This document shows positions 1 through 8,805 of a stretch of DNA of 21,135 bases, in pieces (the stretch's first letter is position 1; every line of letters starts with the position of its first letter). The notes below the pieces were generated by a model. It saw nothing but the letters and a program-made list of their open reading frames with translations, had not been told where the DNA came from and did not search any database. The position numbers were made by a program, and so were the translations under genes. This DNA is from Choristocarpus tenellus KU-1152. Taxonomy: Eukaryota; Phaeophyceae. Location of the stretch: the NCBI GenBank assembly GCA_964200185.2, contig CAXNAD020000361.1, positions 1-21,135 on the forward strand. The letters are read 5' to 3'.

Positions 1-25
1 ACCCCCCCCCCAGATAAATTGACCC
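1..25. repeat. Truncated end of inverted-repeat element family 1
   Basis: The window opens with a C run followed by AGATAAATTGACCC. This matches the right end of the complete family-1 element at 3608-3785 (C run, then AGATACTTTGAGCC) with three mismatches in 14. The rest of the element would lie outside the window. The match is short and next to a homopolymer, so it is only moderately supported. Confidence 0.45.
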
Positions 26-449
26 ACAAAAAGGTGCAAACCAAGCGGAAGAGGGGGGGGTGAAGATGATGTTGGGAGGGCGACATAGGTTCATTAAGGC
101 ATGAGGTGCACAGGCCATCATGACGTAAGTTGAGAGCTGTGGGGGAAATGGATCTGCATATGTAGGTTACAACTCAGCAATAGGTAGCACGCATCCTCTT
201 TGTCTCTAAGGAAAAACTTCTAGGTTCTGAGTCAAAGTAAACGAGAGGTATTAGTTGCATTTTAAGGATGCTGACAAATAAATGGGTAAGGGTATTTTCT
301 TAATTATGTTGGAAAACTTTCAATCAATAGAGAAATAAACGCTCTCAATTCAAACCTAGAACTTCATCTATAAAATTGTGGGTGAATTGCGTAAAAGATT
401 GAAAAATAGACTCAAAATGTAAAACAACCAAAGGTGCCCCTCATTTGCT
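26..449. other. Intergenic, no recognisable feature
   Basis: A/T-rich sequence with a G run at 53-60. I see no coding frame, terminal repeat or RNA gene in it. Confidence 0.5.
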
Positions 450-798
450 TTGGCTCTCCCCCTTTTGCCTTTCCGATGGCGTTTAAAGAAGTACCAGAGG
501 TTGTACAACACTAGAACTCTAACTAAAGAGGTCAAAGAGGAGTGGATGGTTTTTCAAAACAAAATCCCAGCAATTGTTGCTAAGATCAAATCTTGTATCC
601 CATCATGCCGAATATACGTGGAAAGTGACAATGCAATACCTTTTTGTTCTGAAAGGAGCAGTAAAGGAATCCTCACTAAACAATGATTGCCACGCTGCTT
701 ATCTAGCTGACTGGGTATTAATAAGTGAATCATTGTACTTTACGACTGAAGTCAATGAAATCTACAGAAATGCAATACTGTGCATATCAGAAGCTTGA
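450..798 (+). other. Two overlapping unassigned open frames
   Basis: Two plus-strand frames overlap here: 450-686 (78 codons) and 574-798 (74 codons). The first is rich in Lys, Arg and Glu over its first 45 codons and contains EEWMVFQNKIPAIVAKIKSC; the second ends in EIYRNAILCISEA. The overlap could be a decayed gene with a frameshift, perhaps from a mobile element, or chance openness. I recognise no family, motif or splice arrangement. Treat as unassigned. Confidence 0.2.
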
Positions 799-1298
799 TA
801 ACATTGTTAATTAGGTAAAATAGAAATCCTTGTGTTCGCAACTGATACAACCTGATGTTATATTTTGCTGTTCAAGTATTATACTATTTGATCTTAAATA
901 CTGAAAATAAAATCCAACAATAAATAATTTATCCGTTGAATAGTGGTGTTTTTGCCTTTTTTGCACTGGGGATTGTCCTGTTGAGCCCAGAGTCTATGGC
1001 AGTGCCTTCTCTCCGGCTGATCACGAGTTTGATTTTGTGTTCATTTTGTGTTTTTGTTCGTTTACAACAATTTTTCGTTGTATCTCGTGTCTTAGCGTGT
1101 AATATTGGGTGTTCCGTTTTGCGTCCTTATCCGACTTTGTGGTACCTTCTTTTATTGTTTACGATATATATTTGATAAAAAGATGCTACCTCCATGCCAT
1201 AAGTCTGTGCCGCGCTGTCCATAACTTTTGAAGATCATTTTTGACGGAAGATTTGGAATCCTTCAGGTATTTCTGGTTAGGGTCAGCTCTTTTTATTA
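799..1298. other. Intergenic, no recognisable feature
   Basis: The first half is A/T-rich and the second half is T/G-rich. I found no supported gene or repeat. Confidence 0.5.
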
Positions 1299-1800
1299 TT
1301 ACTCCCCATCCATCACAGTTTTATCAGCTACAGAAAAGGCCTCCATGTCTACCTTCAGCGTATTTTCAAGCTCACCAGACAACTGCCTCTTCCTTACCCC
1401 TTCGTGCTCCACACTGAAGTCATTCCCCCGTTTTTATTTAAGTGCTTGATTGTACACGACAAAAAGGAGTTGCCAAGTCCTCTCAAGTGTGGTTTCATCA
1501 TACTCCTCATACTGTTTCTTAATGACCACCACCATCTCCTCAACGGACCTAAACCACTCCCTCATCACCTGGCATCTCAAAGACCTGAAGAAGCACAGGT
1601 CCATGATATTGAGGTCGGGGGAGTTTTAAATGGCTGCATCACAAGCCTAATCGACCACCCCTCAGTCTTCCCTGCCCAAGATTTCTGAGTTGCCCTTGCC
1701 CATGTGGGGGGTGGCACCGTCTTGCTGAACGACAATGTGCTGTTACAGCACGCTCCAGAAACTTACCTCCACAGGATGTATAGCTCCAATCCACAAGCCT
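1299..1800 (-). pseudogene. Mariner/IS630-type transposase remnant, C-terminal half
   Basis: Read on the minus strand, this carries the second half of a DDE transposase, the enzyme that cuts and joins its own element. QQDGATPHMGKG (minus, 1692-1728) holds the second catalytic Asp. NSPDLNIMDLCFF (1588-1626) holds the third acidic residue, in the mariner-type SPDLN context. The spacing between the two is about 34 residues, as in mariner relatives. Next come a helical tail (REWFRSVEEMVVVIKKQYEE) and TWQLLFVVYNQALK. A stop interrupts there, and the same frame continues to a terminal stop at 1299-1301. Stops or frame changes also fall between the two catalytic motifs. The N-terminal DNA-binding domain is absent. 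It duplicates content found in the neighbouring remnant at 1987-3080, so it is a separate, related insertion. It is not functional. Confidence 0.8.
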
Positions 1801-1986
1801 AGAGAAAATGCTAATGCTCACGAGAGCCTCTCAGGATACTTCAACAGGCCAGAGGAGTCCAACGCACATCTGGTTAGTCCAACGTCAGCTCAGTAGAACA
1901 GGGAGTACTTCTCTCAATTAATATCAATATATGAATTTGGTATCAGAATTAAGAAAGTGCTCAGAGGGCATTGATTGTTCAAGGCT
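1801..1986. other. Spacer between two transposase remnants
   Basis: A short A/T-rich spacer. I could not find a convincing terminal inverted repeat for either neighbouring remnant here. Confidence 0.4.
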
Positions 1987-3080
1987 TTACGTTATTTCTT
2001 TCATCGTCATTTGCCGTTTATTTGTTTTGGCTAACAGAAGTTGGAAAACATCTGAAAACCGTTGCAACATTCCCAAGTTACAGATCTTACTCTGCCAACC
2101 TTTAGCAAATCGGAGTTCCTCTTTATGATGTTCCCTACGTGTGAATACTGATCGCGCTGTTCGCCTGTAACAGTGCTTCCCCTCCAACCAAGGCATCTTG
2201 GTCTTGATTGCAGGCAGTAATTCCTCCGTGTACCACTTCCTGTACTACAAATGGTCTAAAGTATAGTCCTGCTCATACACATCCCCCTTTTTATTGTTCT
2301 TGCTTGTCCTGTTTGCCGTTTTTGGCGCGCCAAACACACACACTCCAAACACCAAGCTTCCCATCAAAGCTGTGTGCCGAATCTGGGCGGGCGTTGACTG
2401 CAATGATCATGGTTTGGGGGACACGACTCTGTGCTGCACAGTAGGGGACCCTGGAAGGTCGCTATCATCGTCATGCAGAAATATCGTAACCCTTTCCCCA
2501 TCAGCTATCACCTCAAACTAGGTATCAGCAACATGGATTGTGTTCGCTTGGGGGCGTACACACCACGTTTCCGATCCACTTGATCGCAAACAACGTCCAT
2601 TCTCCTTACCCTTTGCCACGATTTAAGCTCGGGTTTGATCCAGCGGCGATTCGGCATGGCCCCCATATCATCCAACCATCTGTGTATGGTGCTCATGCTA
2701 TAATCCAGCCCCTTGGCAGCCATCTTCATTGTCACCTGACGCACTGCGGATGACCAACTATCGGAGTTGGTACTATGTATTGCGGCCATCTTGGTCGTTG
2801 TGAGCTCCGAAGGTCGCCCACTACGTGCCACCAACCCTAGGTCAAGTGTATGGCGACGGGCGAGCTGATCGGCGAAGTCCTCCCAAAGCCCTCACATGTA
2901 ACTCTTGGACACTCCAAACTCCACTGTGAGGGTCGCCCCAACGTGTCGCAGCAGTTTATGCTCACCAGGGACCATCACGAGGGCGTGCCGCACCGCAAAC
3001 GCAACCCTGGTATTCAGGGACACCTGGGCACGCTTCCTACACGGGGGGTTGACGGGGGGGTTGCCATGCCGATGTTCTGA
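1987..3080 (-). pseudogene. Mariner/IS630-type transposase remnant, near full length
   Basis: On the minus strand, conserved blocks appear in the usual family order. An N-terminal helix-turn-helix comes first (VEFGVSKSYM, then GLWEDFADQ), broken by a TGA at 2892-2894. A linker and second helical domain follow (ARSGRPSELTT, STIHRWLDDMG, then RRWIKPELKSWQRVRRMD). A frameshift comes next. NTIHVAD then stands where the family has IHVDEKW with the first catalytic Asp, and the Trp codon is now TAG. DGERVTIFLHDDD and GAPKTANRTSKNNKKGD follow, then, after another stop, YRKWYTEELLPAIKTKMPW. The second Asp motif has decayed (QANSAR), and NLGMLQRF corresponds to the post-catalytic block. There are at least two in-frame stops and two frame changes, so the copy is dead. 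The blocks are known from the family; the alignment was made by eye. Confidence 0.85.
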
Positions 3081-3360
3081 CCCTCAACGTGCCCAGTTCT
3101 GGCCTCAAAATCATCTCAAAAGACCCCTACTTTGACGGCTTGAAGCACCTCGATTTTGTAGCGGATGATCGTCGACCCCCACCTTTTCTGAAAGCTGAGA
3201 GTATCAACCCGATTTCATTTTGCGGAGTTATCATCCGATTTAGCACAATTCTCGCTTGTAGCCCAGATGTTTCGCGGCACAAACTTATGGCACAGAGAGA
3301 GGTAGTATGATATTTATTTCACTCTGGTACGTTCATTTTATGATAGGGAATGTCCCTTCT

Positions 3361-3510
3361 TTTAGAACATTTCCTTGCCTGGTAAAGGATATGTTTCCAC
3401 GCACAAGTTGGGGTTAAGTTGAAGGTTAGGGTTAGGGTTTTCAAAAAATGTGTGCGAAAGAGTGGAAAAAAAATCAGTAGGGAGACACGGGGGCTCCTCT
3501 GTGCACCGAA
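3361..3510 (+). repeat. Repeat family 3, copy 1, with degenerate TTAGGG units
   Basis: About 150 bp here matches the reverse complement of 19830-19985. Shared landmarks in order are AGAACATTTCCTT/AGAATGTTTCCTT, CCTGG, a run of TTAGGG-like units (GGTTAGGGTTAGGGTTTT at 3424-3441), a TTGCGAAA/GTGCGAAA block followed by GTGGAAAAAA, and a G-rich end with CTCCTCTGTGCAC. The TTAGGG units are internal to the repeat, so this is not a chromosome end. No terminal inverted repeat was identified and the element type is unknown. Confidence 0.65.
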
Positions 3511-3604
3511 GACAAAGCGAAAGAGGAGATGCAATTATGGTACGGGTGATACATCTTGGTGACAGTTTCATAAAAACACCATTATAACCTTGATGCTCTA
3601 GATT

Positions 3605-3788
3605 TTAGGCTCAAAGTATTTGGGGGGGGTGGCAGCTGTCCACTCGGGGCCCATTTTTCCATGTCACGATTATTGGGTGATTTAATTGCATGCATCAGAT
3701 GGATAATGTAAGTGCACTTCTCCTGGTCAGGGCCCAAATGGACACCCTGGTGTAAGAGCCCCACCCCCCCCAGATACTTTGAGCCTTA
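3605..3788. mobile_element. Inverted-repeat element family 1, complete copy with 3-bp target duplication
   Basis: The element runs from 3608 to 3785 (178 bp). Its left end reads GGCTCAAAGTATTTGGGGGGG and its right end is the imperfect reverse complement, finishing AGATACTTTGAGCC. The flanking bases are TTA at 3605-3607 and TTA at 3786-3788, consistent with a 3-bp target duplication. Inside the tips is a second inverted pair, GTCCACTCGGGGCCC (3638-3652) and GGGCCCAAATGGAC (3730-3743). There is no coding capacity, so it is a MITE-like non-autonomous element. A 3-bp TTA duplication is typical of PIF/Harbinger, but that assignment is an inference. Confidence 0.88.
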
Positions 3789-4666
3789 TCTATTTGTATT
3801 TCTTGACTATTTATTTATTTTTTAGTCAATATGATGGCAATTGAGAGGCGGACAGATTTCGGTCATTTTGCATTCCAAGCCATCTATTTCTCCTACTATC
3901 CTGTGTAATACACTCTATTTCATTGCTTTATGTGCACAATAGTGCACGAAAGGATATATCCCCCCTTTCCATACTCCAATTGACAACCAATTCAGCAAAT
4001 AATGTTCTTTCTTCACTTGTACAAAATGACATATTTTTCCCCTTTCTCTCTGGATCCTTCAAGTGGAACCCTGCCTATCTCTCGGTTTTACTGAAGCGAG
4101 GTAAAAAAGGAGGCAGTAAATTAGCCATTCTTCTTAACTACGGTGGTTAGTAACACACAATATATGTATGAGGTACTTTCGAAGTATCATAGTACAATGT
4201 CTAGTATCTCTGACCACAGGTCGGGATAGTGCTTAGGGTAAAGTGGAGAAAATTGTAACACTTCATACTTCTGTTTATAAAAAATACCAATGATTAAGTA
4301 TATTAGAGAGGGTTAGGGATAGGGTTCTACTTTGGACCATGTGTGTGTCTCACTGCTTGCTGCACTTGGGGGGGGGGGGTTGTTATAACGTTGTGATCAA
4401 TGATTACAGTCATGATAATTTGTAGGATTAATCGGGAGGGAATTTGCTAAAGCTTTTTAGTGACACATTATATATATGTGAATTGCGTTAAAATGTTCAC
4501 GATGAAGTCCCATGCTCAGGGGAGGAGGTGGTGAAAAGTATTTCACGATGCAAAACTCCCCCTTTGCAAATAGACTGTCTCATGTTGCTAGGTCGTGACC
4601 TTTTGCTTTTGGAACATAAAATAAATACCGTTATGTAGAGTGTGGACCTTGAACTGACTGCTACAG
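3789..4666. other. Intergenic, simple-sequence tracts only
   Basis: A/T-rich sequence. There is a short GGTTAGGGATAGGG tract near 4310-4324 and a 12-base G run near 4369. The 75-codon frame at 3923-4150 has no recognisable motif and I do not call it. Confidence 0.5.
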
Positions 4667-4891
4667 TTGGGTATTCGTAGTTTGATTATACCAGGAGGAA
4701 ACCTGATTCCTCACCTTTGTGTGGATCGGAAGGACAGTGGTGTTGTATTTGTCCTTTTTGGTTGTATGGCAGTTGGTCCAATTGTTCACCGCCAATGCTA
4801 CGTTAAATACAGATATCTAAAAATCGTTGAGCTCTACACGATATTGTCACACCTTGTGTCGATGATGATGGCTGATAATTATGACAATTGA
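4667..4891 (+). pseudogene. Tc1-type transposase fragment
   Basis: The frame contains DSGVVFVLFGCMAVGPIVHR, corresponding to the Tc1 transposase core block (GG-x-MVWGC...GP-[IL]-V). About 25 residues later comes ILSHLVSMMMADNYD, matching the region just before the second catalytic Asp. The preceding bases also read RRKPDSSPLC in another frame, resembling the upstream Tc1 block, which suggests an old frameshift. Both ends are missing and the frame stops before the DNAP motif. It is a short, dead fragment on the strand opposite to the two mariner-type remnants. The identity rests on visual similarity over about 60 residues. Confidence 0.55.
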
Positions 4892-4987
4892 CCTATGGAT
4901 CATTTATTCATCACCATACGAATATTCACTGCATCATATGTGTACTATTACATGTCCTCTGGACTGACAGAGATATTGCGCCATTGT

Positions 4988-5044
4988 TACAACACGCTCC
5001 AAATTTTACCTCCACAGGATGTGTAGCTCTAATCCAATGACCTT
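4988..5044. repeat. Dispersed 57-bp repeat, second copy of 1746-1802
   Basis: TGTTACAACACGCTCC, then TTACCTCCACAGGATGT, then AGCTCTAATCCA matches TGTTACAGCACGCTCC, TTACCTCCACAGGATGT and AGCTCCAATCCA at about 1742-1796, in the same orientation and with similar spacing. The 1.7-kb copy adjoins the QQDGA block of a transposase remnant, so this may be a stray piece of the same transposon family. Confidence 0.65.
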
Positions 5045-5474
5045 TAAACGACGCTACTGGGGTATTTCCATAGTTGATAGCCACGTGCGGGTGTCAGTCA
5101 CTCTTCTCTCGATGCTTCATTTAGTGCTTAGCTCAAAGCTTGACTTAATTTTTTAGTTGAGAAATAAAAGAGAGCAAGAAATACGATAAGTGGCCCTCAA
5201 AGTATTCTTATATTTACTTCATCCACCCGATTTCTACAGACTACAAGTCGAAAGACATCTGCCAGCTCTTGTATACGTACTCAAATTACAAATCTTTCCT
5301 GTAACTTTTAAGAAATCGGCATTTATTCTGTAAAGTCATCTATGTGCTACGAATCCCGTATACTGCTCACGTTTGCTAGAACGTGAGAAGAAATGCTGGC
5401 GCTATTATTCTCCTGTAATACCGTCTCCTTTCCTTGTATATATATCATGGTGATCTGTGTAACTTTGTTCTCAG
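5045..5474. other. Intergenic, no recognisable feature
   Basis: A/T-rich sequence. I see no supported gene, repeat or RNA. Confidence 0.5.
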
Positions 5475-5603
5475 CAACCCTCAAACCTACATTAAGCAAG
5501 AAGAGATCAAATGGAATATGGAAAGCAGTGTATACTTACTCCAGGGAAGACGCTAATTTCATTAGTAAATGTCTCTATTACACAAGTCATTCCACAGGGA
5601 AAG
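5475..5603 (+). CDS. Candidate isolated exon, unknown product
   Basis: 129 bp open in one frame between a good acceptor (TTGTTCTCAG) and a strong donor (GAAAG/GTAAGA). The length is a multiple of three with phase 1 at both ends. The frame reads TLKPTLSKKRSNGIWKAVYT and continues to a Tyr/Ser/Lys-rich end. A second frame is also open for most of the segment (NPQTYIKQEEIKWNMESS), which weakens the case. No family is recognised and no partner exons are certain; 5768-5998 is a possible partner. It may be part of a real gene, a decayed element or chance. Confidence 0.25.
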
Positions 5604-5767
5604 GTAAGATATGTACAAGAAAGAAGCCAGGTTTGTCATATTCAATTGCCTGTTTTATGACATCGAGGTGCGCATAATATTTTCCTTTTTTTAAGATATA
5701 GATCTATCACATTATTTTTAGTGCATGTATGTATGTATATATGTATTGTACGTACATTTTTTCAATA

Positions 5768-5998
5768 CAGAATATAGTGATCTGAGAACAATTTTCAAAT
5801 ATCCTACTCCACCATGGCAATGTCACTCTATATGGTCATCTGAGAGGGGGGAAAGGAGATCCCACGATAGACAACAAGTCAAAGCGTTTGTTCTCAAATT
5901 TCACAACATTCATGGCACATACGATCTTACACCCCTCTGTGCTTGGACAGCCCGAAATGTGAAAAAAAAGCATTATGCCACTAAAGGTCTTGTCCTAT
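5768..5998 (+). other. Open frame of unknown nature
   Basis: After an AATACAG acceptor-like site, a frame of about 76 codons runs to a TGA at about 5998. It is basic, with RRSHDRQQVKAFVLKF and TARNVKKKHYATKG. No catalytic motif or family is recognised. It could be a terminal exon paired with 5475-5603 or a decayed transposon frame. The frame opens further upstream (ATG at 5725) through low-complexity T/A/G sequence, which I would not translate. Confidence 0.2.
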
Positions 5999-6000
5999 GA

Positions 6001-8100
6001 CCACGAACCTGTTCTCTCTTTGTGTGTCGTGATACTATTTTTGTGTCTTACCCTTGTGAGCTGTGCCTAGCTTCCAACCGATAATATGGACCTGTGTCTG
6101 AGCTTGGATCTGTTGGTGGCGTTCCCCCAAACGAGGAAAGGCATTTTCACGTTCACTCAAACCCTCGGTGGGATTAGGTAGGTGAGTTTCCCACCCCATC
6201 ATCTTCTTCAGTACCCACCGAAAAACTGTATGTGTTGTTTGTTGGTTTTGTAGTAGGACTGGCTTGCGGTTTATATCTACTTGTACCAAGTGACGAGGGA
6301 TCAGAAGTTGTACCATGCTATTAAAACCTTTTGCCCTCCATCTCACTCAGGTCTAGTGGTGGTTAGGAGTTTCAGCTCTGATCGCATAGAAGACAGGCTG
6401 GTGGTGTAGAGCGTCTCAAAAAAAGCAATTTACGAGGGACCGACATTTCAGATTACACAAGAGTCGTTTTTTTCGGGTGGGATGGAACCCTGTTTGGTTT
6501 TCTGTTCGCGCTTCCTAGAAAACACGAAAATACAGGGTAACTATAGCGGTTGTTATCTCACCCTCAATCGTACGACGGCTACCTGCTCGATCTCTTCACC
6601 TTCACAGATCCTACACCTATACACAACTCTTAGGGGTACAACATGATACCTTTTTTTGCACCCAGTACCACATACCAGCCAGCCGAGTATACCTTGGGGA
6701 TATTTTTTTGGTTTGGTTTTATTCAGTATCATTTGGCGACTGATGATGTTCAAAAGCAGTCTGACACCACCTGTCCCCCTATTCGCACTGGTCGTTCCCA
6801 GTTAGACCCTTCTAGAGGTGCCAAAAAGTGGGATTTGTAGCCGCTCGTCCCGAAAACGACTTTTGTCGACTTACTTCCTGCCACTTCAAATGATCAACAC
6901 AGAGGGGTGTCGTCCGAGGTCCATGTGGGTGCATGGGAGTAATAAGGACTTCCCTTCATTGCTCCTTCCCACCCATGGAAACGTTGGTAGATGTATGGGA
7001 TCTCTGCACTCTAGTCAACCGAGGGACTGAGGTGGGAGTTCGCCTGCGCTCTGTTAATGCTGCTGTCTTCATATCTATTCCTCAGACAATCTAGCAAGGA
7101 TGTTCCTTCTTTCTCTCCCGTGTCTCACTTGCAACATCCTCTAGTGCGCTTGGTCTCTCCACCTTACCTTTCAGTAATACATTTTCACATTATCTAAAGC
7201 ATTCCACTCGTTCAACGAATTACATGAGCCTCCTCTTGCGACAATCCTGTTGATTGTAATACTGTTGACTATTCCTATCATTCTCTTGGAACGACCATAA
7301 TTGGTTACTGGAAGGGAAGAGTGGGATGTGTGGCGATAGTTACAAATATCCGCCGTTTCCAGTGTGTCAATACCTATTAAAAATAAATATTTTTTATTTA
7401 ATCTGATAAACGCATAATCCTTCATTTCAAGGATAATTAATGCGACAGTCTACGTACGCACGATGAATGTCAAGGTGTACATAGGGTTCCTACCTCCTAC
7501 ACCACCAGTAGTAGCAGGTAGGTAGACGTTCAACTATGTACAGTAATGTAAATAGTGGAGTTCCCCTTGCAATGAAGGGTCACGGCCCTCAATTTTGGGC
7601 TTTGGGTTTATGATGCAACAGCATGATGGATAGTCACCATAGGGTCCTGTATACTCGTACCCAATAGAAGAACTTATGATGATGATGAAGACCAAGCGAA
7701 AAGACTTCTTACGAGCCGCGAGGGCTGGAGTCCAAAGTTCATAGTCCGACGTTGTGTGGAAGGTGGTAAGGGCGTTGGAGGTTGGAGTCTGTTTAGCAAG
7801 TCCTAACAATGTATCAATACACATTGCATGTACAACAATACTTGAAGTATCGTCATGGATATTTACCATGAATAATAGAACAGTAGTATATGGTGGAGGA
7901 TCATCATGGATCATTAGTTGCATGGATGGAGTATCATCGGGCAAACAAAAAATCGAACTTGTGGAAGCAATTTAATGCAATACAATTCACCATAAATTAT
8001 TGTAATGCGGCAAAATGTAAATTATCTTCCACAATACTAAAATATGTTACAATTGTTCAGCTTATTGATATTTTACAGATAAAATATGTTGTGCCAGGAA
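6001..8100. other. Long stretch without a supportable gene
   Basis: Several open frames of 60-136 codons occur on both strands (for example minus 6035-6346, plus 6643-6840, minus 7534-7944). None shows a recognised domain, a splice chain or a second supporting signal. The minus frame at 6035-6346 and the plus frame at 6643-6840 (ending ATDDVQKQSD...RGAKKWDL) look the most protein-like. I found no terminal inverted repeat, tRNA or tandem array. Confidence 0.4.
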
Positions 8101-8738
8101 GAGAGATGTAAAATGTTATTTACATTAAAAAAATGTACTGAAAATAATTATTCAACACTAGAAACATCGTAGTTGAAGTTGAAGTTTGGGACATATCATC
8201 CATACCACAGAGCCATACAAATATGCGATGGAAAGTTGGTATTGATTATTGATGATGGTTTTGTTCAATTGGAAGGGGCTCTCTCGTTCATTTCTTCTAA
8301 ATTAATCTCGCACATTCTAGGATTTTCGTATTTTATTGGCTATAGATTATTCGGAAACAAGAGTATTGGTTAGATTTCTGGGGGGGGTTTGCCTCAAGCT
8401 TGATAGTGGAAGGTGGAAAGAGCTCTGTGGATGGAAGAGACGAATGGATAGGGACCTGAATATTCGTGACGGTGAGAATGAACTGAACGAAGATTCTAGA
8501 GGTTCAGAGAGTAAATTAGGTTGTTTCTCTTCCAATAGTGTTCGAATCGGTTCTATTGTTCTAACTTCTCAACGTATGTGTATAAAGAAGGGGCAGGTAG
8601 AGATTTCTGGATGGAGGGTGTGTGGCGATGGTACCAGGGGTGAAGGCTTCGAAGCAACCGGTCTAATCGGGGGACAACAAGGAGCAAGGCAGAGGGTATT
8701 GACACTTTGAGTAGTCAAGAGGTAAAGAGTTCAAAGAC
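8101..8738 (+). promoter_or_regulatory. Upstream flank and probable 5' leader of the Galpha gene
   Basis: The distal part (8101-8330) is A/T-rich. The proximal part (8390-8738) is purine-rich and carries an open frame of 124 codons (8336-8710) that ends 28 bp before the Galpha ATG, in a different reading frame. The purine-rich part probably belongs to the transcript leader. No TATA box or transcription start can be identified with confidence, and no known protein is recognised in the frame. Confidence 0.35.
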
Positions 8739-8805
8739 ATGGGGTGCACACAGACCAAGGGTGCTGGCGCATCATCGGCTTCCGCGGATGTGGATAAGCA
8801 GCTAG
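8739..8805 (+). CDS. Galpha exon 1 (start and lipid anchor)
   Basis: Encodes 22 codons plus one base, beginning MGCTQTK and continuing through a small-residue stretch (GAGASSASAD) to DKQL. Gly2 with Thr6 fits the myristoylation consensus, and Cys3 is a palmitoylation candidate. The donor is CTAG/GTGTGA, phase 1. This ATG is chosen because it places Gly2 and Cys3 correctly and joins in frame to the P-loop exon. Confidence 0.88.

Noticed and set aside
3424-3441. Telomere or chromosome-end sequence
   Set aside because: Only two to three TTAGGG units occur, embedded in a longer dispersed repeat that recurs at 19.8-20.2 kb.
7534-7944. 136-codon minus-strand frame
   Set aside because: No motif, start context or splice support; composition is typical of the surrounding non-coding DNA.
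8376-8400. Further end of an inverted-repeat element at a G run (GATTTCTGGGGGGGG)
   Set aside because: It lacks the TCAAAGTATCT core and the inner GTCCATTTGGGGCC motif.
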